This document shows, piece by piece, positions 5,098 to 5,555 of a stretch of DNA of 5,555 bases. This DNA is from an uncultured Alphaproteobacteria bacterium. GTDB taxonomy: Bacteria > Pseudomonadota > Alphaproteobacteria > RF32 > CAG-239. The notes beneath the pieces were generated by a model. The model was not told the DNA's origin and searched no databases. It worked only from the letters and a program-made list of their open reading frames with translations. The stretch covers positions 1-5,555 of the forward strand of contig CALXTG010000158.1 in NCBI GenBank assembly GCA_944391355.1. Reading direction: 5' to 3'. Positions within the stretch are counted from its first letter, which is position 1, and every line of letters starts with the position of its first letter. Both the position numbers and the translations under genes were made by a program.

Positions 5098-5555
5098 TTA
5101 AGGCATCACACAGCGCCAGGCGTTATCACACCAGTCGCAGGGATTCTCCGACGGCATATTCCAACAACTGAATGCGCCGTCACACCAATAAGTTTCTTTG
5201 ATAATATACGGCGCCGGACAAACCGGAGCATCTGGCTTACAGTTTGAGTAAAGGGTTTGTTCGCCGGATTTGCACTCTTCGGCGCCGACTTCGGGACCAT
5301 TGTCACAGGAAACGAATCCCGACCCGCAGTCTTTGGGCTTGACTTGATAATGAGGTATTCTGTCACAATCGATACATTCCTCAACCAATTCATAACCGTC
5401 CTTAACTTCGCTTTCCGGATAAGCGGCGCAGGTATTGCAGCAGGCGCCGTAATCGGAATCATAGGAGCAGCGCTTGGTCGTATCCGGTTTGGTTCCGGCG
5501 GGACAGGAATTGGTATAGTCGGGATTTTCGAGCTTGCAGGCGCGCTCAGTATCTT
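5098..5555 (-). CDS. Very cysteine-rich protein, C-terminal part (runs off right edge)
   Basis: The minus-strand frame is open from the right edge to a TAA at 5098-5100, giving at least 151 residues; the N-terminus is outside the window. Eighteen of the visible residues are cysteines, in many short spacings: C-x11-C (CPAGTKPDTTKRC), C-x10-C (CKSGEQTLYSNC), CGSGFVSC and CIDC. The C-terminus holds two copies of WCD-x-A-x-x-C (WCDGAFSC and WCDNAWRC), separated by an Asn/Pro-rich spacer, and ends CVMP. Such density suggests an exported protein stabilised by disulphides, or less likely a metal-binding protein, but no signal peptide can be checked here. I do not recognise a named family. A start could be imagined at a TTG near 5386, but the frame continues upstream with the same composition, so the gene is partial rather than short. 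It is upstream of, and probably co-transcribed with, the DUF1566-like gene. Confidence 0.82.
   Translation of the reverse strand, partial: DTERACKLENPDYTNSCPAGTKPDTTKRCSYDSDYGACCNTCAAYPESEVKDGYELVEECIDCDRIPHYQVKPKDCGSGFVSCDNGPEVGAEECKSGEQTLYSNCKPDAPVCPAPYIIKETYWCDGAFSCWNMPSENPCDWCDNAWRCVMP

Noticed and set aside
4580..5101. Plus-strand frames of 173 and 118 codons
   Set aside because: They oppose the DUF1566-like gene; the opposite frame has a signal peptide, ribosome binding site and domain motifs, while these have none.
5106..5462. Alternative minus-strand frame of 118 codons at the right edge
   Set aside because: It overlaps the cysteine-rich frame, which is open to the window edge, has consistent cysteine patterning and is directly followed by a co-oriented gene; this one is a shadow.

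Overview
The window reads as chromosomal DNA from an alphaproteobacterium, probably an uncultured, host-associated (gut-type) lineage. This is inferred from the FtsB-type divisome protein, the coiled-coil M23 peptidase next to a bactofilin, and a right-hand pair of cysteine-rich secreted proteins. One of that pair ends in a DUF1566/Lcl-type domain of a kind I recall from metagenomic gut Alphaproteobacteria. No species can be assigned by eye. No tRNA, rRNA, CRISPR array, insertion sequence or phage gene is visible.

Layout from left to right. (1) The 5' part of a family 2 glycosyltransferase runs on the minus strand off the left edge. (2) After a 191-bp divergent intergenic region comes a small outer-membrane-type lipoprotein (+), then an ftsB/divIC-like gene (+). 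(3) pgpA (phosphatidylglycerophosphatase A) lies on the minus strand, tail to tail with ftsB and 2 bp away. (4) A 184-bp divergent region (from the preferred pgpA start) precedes a two-gene + strand operon: a membrane-anchored LytM/M23 endopeptidase and a bactofilin, ended by a clear Rho-independent terminator. (5) smpB (+), the tmRNA-binding protein, follows with its own start signals. (6) Two minus-strand genes for cysteine-rich, probably exported proteins run in from the right edge. The downstream one ends 2 bp from the end of smpB.

Functionally, the middle of the window is about the cell envelope. FtsB supports septum assembly, PgpA supplies phosphatidylglycerol, and the M23-bactofilin pair is very likely a cell-shape module. 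In it a cytoskeletal scaffold would position a peptidoglycan endopeptidase, as described for other bactofilin-hydrolase pairs. SmpB belongs to ribosome rescue and is only a neighbour. The right-edge pair is the accessory part: its function is unknown, its cysteine content is high, and it is the most likely place for something poorly described.

The window holds no obviously new multi-gene system. The points most worth a second look are the cysteine-rich tandem genes, the possible N-terminal membrane-targeting segment of the bactofilin, the cytoplasmic tail of the M23 protein, and two unexplained hairpins in divergent intergenic regions.
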